A DNA stretch of 7,434 nt from Williamwhitmania sp035530955 (GTDB taxonomy: Bacteria > Bacteroidota > Bacteroidia > Bacteroidales > Williamwhitmaniaceae), in assembly GCA_035530955.1 (NCBI GenBank), contig DATKTT010000168.1, positions 1 to 7,434 of the forward strand, in the 5' to 3' direction. Numbering within the stretch: the first letter of the stretch is position 1; every line of letters starts with the position of its first letter. The notes under the pieces were generated by a model. The model was not told where the DNA came from and did not search any database. It worked only from the letters and a program-made list of their open reading frames with translations. The position numbers were made by a program, and so were the translations under genes. Positions 4,729 to 7,434 of this stretch are shown one piece after another.

Positions 4729-7434
4729 ATGTATACACCTAAACTTTTGGCCGTAGTGGTTCTGCTCCTATTGGCAACGAATAGTATGGGGCAGCTATCA
4801 GACAACTTTGAATCCGGTACTACTGTCGGTTGGACTCAATCGCCTGCTGGGAGATGGTCGGCCAGCAACGATCGTCCTATTGATGGTGTCTACTCACTAA
4901 AACACACCTACGATAACTCCATCGCCGATGTGGATTACATAGGCGCAACCTTAAATATACCCAGCATTGCCCAAGGAACGGTTACCTGGCACTTTCAGGT
5001 AAAGCATGGCTATGCCCCTTCCGCCTCCAACCACTGGATGGCCTTTTTAATGTCGAGCGCAACTCCTGCTCAAATGAAAGCTGGCACACTTTTCTCAGGC
5101 TATGCAGTTGGAGTAAATATCAACGAAAGCGATGATAAGTTAAAGATTTACAAGTTTTACTATTTATTAAGCGCACAAGCCCCACCACAACTACTTCTTG
5201 AAACTAGCCTTAATTGGGAAACAGCGTTTGGAACAACCAAACCAGCCGCCATTGAGGTGGAGCGCACGGCATCAGGACTATGGACGCTAAAAGTTGGCAT
5301 GGATGGTACGTTTGCCAACTTGGAAACGTTAGGCTCGTTCAGCAATACCGATTTTGGCACCATGCAAAACTTTGTGGTTAGCTACACCTATACCTCCAGT
5401 GCCGACCGTAACCTATGGATCGACAACGTTTCTGCAACATTCGTTCCCCTCAACACCAACAATAGAACTACAGTTGTGGAACAACCCACTGATCAAGTGC
5501 CGTCACAGCAAATTGCCACCACCGACACCTCGCAAGCAAGTGCAAAAGAGTTGCTCCGTTTTTCTCTACACGACATTGGTGGAGACGGCTTGCCAACCAA
5601 GCCACTGCGCATGATCTTTGAGAAAAGCAGCGGCACAACCATCAGCCTAAGCAACTTGCTAAAAAGTGTTGAACTGAGATTTAACAACCAAACTATTCCT
5701 CTTAACTTAATTCAGATTGATGCAAACTCCATTGCGCTTGAAATGGCGGAGAGTGCCATTTCAGTTGAGGAAGGAGCAATAAAAGAATTTTCCCTTTGGG
5801 GTTGGCTGAAACCGCAAATCACGGCTTCCGATGGCGAAAGTGTGGGGTTAAAAATTTCTTCCGAAAATAGCGGATGGATGGCTGCACTTTCCGGGTCCGA
5901 CTTTGCCGACAACTTTGGGACAGAAGTCGCAGCGAGCCACACCTTGGAAGTTCTGGCATCAAAACTACAAGTAGCCAATGCTCCTCAATTTATAGCCAAA
6001 GCGGCACCCTTCTCCCTTACTGCAGCAGCTACCGATCATTCCGGTAATGTTGATACCGATTACTCAGCACTGGCAACGCTTTCCCTCAACTCGGGTGCAG
6101 GGAATCTTTCTACTCCATCGGGGGAGACACAATCCATGGCCAATGGTATAGTAACTTGGGACAACCTTACATACAGCAGCAATGATTCGTTTACGCTCAA
6201 GGTGACAACAGCCGGATTACCCGAAGCAATATCAGAGCCAATAGTGGTAATGAACGACACCACCTCAACTGTTGAAGCACCCATAGAACAACCGGGAAGT
6301 GCATCAATTCCGGCAGGCTGTACATCCAACACCTGTGCCGTAACTGTTCTGAAATTTATCGCTAACGACAAGGGGGGTGACGGGCTGCCCACCATTGTCA
6401 CCAGCATTTCACTATTCAACGCAGCCCTCTCCAATGCTGCCGATTGGACAAAGGCCATTCGCTTTTTTACCATACGAGTTAATAACGAAACCATTGCCCT
6501 TGGAAATCCAACATTTACCAAAACTTCTTGCAGCATCCCGATTCTCCCCGGAGCCATTACCACTGCCGAAGGAGAAACAAAGGAGGTTACAGTTTCAGTT
6601 GGCCTAAACGACAAGGTTACCGATGGTGAAATAGTTCAACTTAAGATACCAAACGTTAACCATGGTTTTTCAGCACAGACAACTGGCTCCACATTCGCCT
6701 CAACATTTCCTCAGGATATTATCTCCGCCCCCTTTACCATAACTGTTACTGCAGCTAAACTCATCATTAAAAAAATGCCAACAACTGTCGGGGTTGGAGC
6801 ACCATTTGATGCTGAGGTGGACGCCGTAGACAGCTATGGCAACCTCGACGTTGACTGTAACAAACAAGTCACCTTGGTTTTCAAAGATGGCAGTGGCAAA
6901 ATCACCACATTTACCTCTACTGCAGCTGCAGGAAAAGCACTGTTTCATGGCATCGCTCTTACAAATTCAGGCGTTTACATGCTCTATGCCACAGCAGAGA
7001 ACCTTGCAGATGCCCCTACTACAACCATAACCGTAGCTGATAATGATTCAAGAATCATCCAATCCTCCTTGACTATTTCACCCACTGCTCTAGCAACCAG
7101 CAGCCAAGACTCCATTCTTGTAATGGCATTCAACATTGTCGATACGGGCATAAACGATACGCTACCAACCACCATTACCAAAGCCATTATTCAGGTTGTT
7201 CCTGAAGATTCGACGATCCCGTTGAAGCCAATAAAAGAGTTGATATTGAAGTATGCTGATGGATCAACATTACCAATAGCTACAGCAACAATCTCACCAC
7301 AGGAAATTACGCTAACCTTTTCAACTGATGCTTTTTCAATCTCCAACGGAACAACAAAAACCATTACATTATGGGCAAGACCAACCCAGAAAGAGGCTCT
7401 AGACAACGCAACGTTTAGGCTAAAAATTCCAGCA
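4729..7434 (+). CDS. Giant exported modular repeat protein, 3' end outside window
   Basis: The ATG at 4729 opens a frame of 902 codons that reaches the last base without a stop, so the protein is longer than 902 residues. Residues 1-21 are a signal peptide (MYTPK, Val/Leu core, NSMG before Gln22). Residues 23-240 begin DNFESGTTVGWTQSPAGRWS and end LWIDNVSATFV, which resembles the concanavalin-like/jelly-roll domain found at the start of many large Bacteroidota surface proteins. A Thr/Gln/Ser-rich linker (242-272) follows. Then GGDGLPT modules (about 272-404, 536-669, 793 onward) alternate with Ig-like modules (about 405-510, 670-772) that share PF...GN.D.D. Cys531 and Cys536 may form a disulfide. 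There are no enzyme motifs. Export to the cell surface, perhaps by the type IX system, is inferred; the C-terminal sorting domain would lie beyond the window. An adhesin or structural role is plausible but unproven. Confidence 0.85.
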   Translation, partial: MYTPKLLAVVVLLLLATNSMGQLSDNFESGTTVGWTQSPAGRWSASNDRPIDGVYSLKHTYDNSIADVDYIGATLNIPSIAQGTVTWHFQVKHGYAPSASNHWMAFLMSSATPAQMKAGTLFSGYAVGVNINESDDKLKIYKFYYLLSAQAPPQLLLETSLNWETAFGTTKPAAIEVERTASGLWTLKVGMDGTFANLETLGSFSNTDFGTMQNFVVSYTYTSSADRNLWIDNVSATFVPLNTNNRTTVVEQPTDQVPSQQIATTDTSQASAKELLRFSLHDIGGDGLPTKPLRMIFEKSSGTTISLSNLLKSVELRFNNQTIPLNLIQIDANSIALEMAESAISVEEGAIKEFSLWGWLKPQITASDGESVGLKISSENSGWMAALSGSDFADNFGTEVAASHTLEVLASKLQVANAPQFIAKAAPFSLTAAATDHSGNVDTDYSALATLSLNSGAGNLSTPSGETQSMANGIVTWDNLTYSSNDSFTLKVTTAGLPEAISEPIVVMNDTTSTVEAPIEQPGSASIPAGCTSNTCAVTVLKFIANDKGGDGLPTIVTSISLFNAALSNAADWTKAIRFFTIRVNNETIALGNPTFTKTSCSIPILPGAITTAEGETKEVTVSVGLNDKVTDGEIVQLKIPNVNHGFSAQTTGSTFASTFPQDIISAPFTITVTAAKLIIKKMPTTVGVGAPFDAEVDAVDSYGNLDVDCNKQVTLVFKDGSGKITTFTSTAAAGKALFHGIALTNSGVYMLYATAENLADAPTTTITVADNDSRIIQSSLTISPTALATSSQDSILVMAFNIVDTGINDTLPTTITKAIIQVVPEDSTIPLKPIKELILKYADGSTLPIATATISPQEITLTFSTDAFSISNGTTKTITLWARPTQKEALDNATFRLKIPA
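5542..6258 (+). repeat. Protein repeat unit 1: GGDGLPT module plus Ig-like module
   Basis: This covers residues about 272-510 of the giant protein. The module opens LLRFSLHDIGGDGLPT (GGDGLPT at 284-290) and has a mid-segment VEEGAIKEFSLWG and a late VGLKISSEN. The following Ig-like part has SKLQV at 410-414, APFSLTAAATDHSGNVDTD at 426-444, and the strand-rich TLSLNSGAGNLS. The corresponding landmarks of unit 2 lie exactly 265 residues (795 bp) later. Confidence 0.75.
6334..7044 (+). repeat. Protein repeat unit 2: GGDGLPT module plus Ig-like module
   Basis: This covers residues about 536-772. VLKFIANDKGGDGLPT (GGDGLPT at 549-555) is followed by AEGETKEVTVSVG, VQLKIPNVN, then AAKLII and PFDAEVDAVDSYGNLDVD. 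F278/F543, GGDGLPT 284/549 and the GN.D turn 439/704 are all 265 residues apart between units 1 and 2. That shows a tandem duplication of a two-domain unit. Sequence identity outside the motifs is low, so the duplication is old. Confidence 0.75.
7105..7434 (+). repeat. Protein repeat unit 3: diverged GGDGLPT module, cut by window end
   Basis: From residue about 793 the frame reads SILVMAFNIVDTGINDTLPT, which aligns with LRFSLHDIGGDGLPT but has GINDTLPT (807-814) in place of GGDGLPT, with one extra residue. Later landmarks still align: SNGTTKTITLWA with AEGETKEVTVSVG, and FRLKIPA with VQLKIPN. The conserved Phe lies 258 residues after that of unit 2. The unit is truncated by the window edge. 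Confidence 0.65.

Noticed and set aside
6060..6614. 184-codon minus-strand open frame inside the giant protein gene
   Set aside because: The plus-strand frame has a signal peptide, clear repeats and an unbroken 902 codons; the minus-strand frame shows no recognisable domain and is a shadow.
1..7434. CRISPR array, insertion sequence, phage genes or defence island
   Set aside because: I saw no regularly spaced nucleotide repeats, no transposase or integrase motifs, and no terminal inverted repeats. The only repeats are diverged protein-level modules, and the tRNA shows no adjacent attachment-site duplication.

Overview
The window looks like chromosomal DNA of a member of the Bacteroidota, probably a Bacteroidales/Marinilabiliales-type organism. 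The evidence is AT-rich intergenic DNA, starts without clear Shine-Dalgarno sequences, several boxes matching the Bacteroidota sigma-factor -7 consensus TAnnTTTG, a typical Bacteroidota TonB, a PF13568-like outer-membrane barrel, a DUF4384 protein and a large secreted repeat protein. Genus cannot be given from sequence reading alone.

Layout. (1) The minus-strand 5' part of an outer-membrane beta-barrel gene runs off the left edge (1-281). (2) Divergent from it, after a 155-bp intergenic region, is an exported DUF4384 protein (437-1243). (3) A long A/T-flanked hairpin (1280-1319) can terminate transcription from both sides and separates that gene from a minus-strand tRNA-Ala(GGC) (1321-1394). 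(4) On the plus strand come an energy transducer TonB (1584-2270), a hairpin terminator, and the ribosome-associated GTPase HflX (2345-3565). (5) Convergent to hflX, with stop codons overlapping on one TTAA, is aspartate-semialdehyde dehydrogenase (3562-4551, minus). (6) After a 177-bp divergent intergenic region, a very long exported repeat protein starts at 4729 and stays open to the last base (902 codons, no stop).

The genes do not form one pathway. There are cell-envelope genes (barrel protein, DUF4384 protein, TonB, giant surface protein) and housekeeping genes (tRNA, hflX, asd). The least ordinary item is the large modular protein. It has a signal peptide, a concanavalin-like N-terminal domain, then alternating GGDGLPT modules and Ig-like modules with a 265-residue period. 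That architecture is typical of large Bacteroidota surface or secreted proteins, probably exported by the type IX system, although its C-terminus lies outside the window. I saw no CRISPR array, insertion sequence, phage gene or defence system. I do not claim that the window contains a new system.
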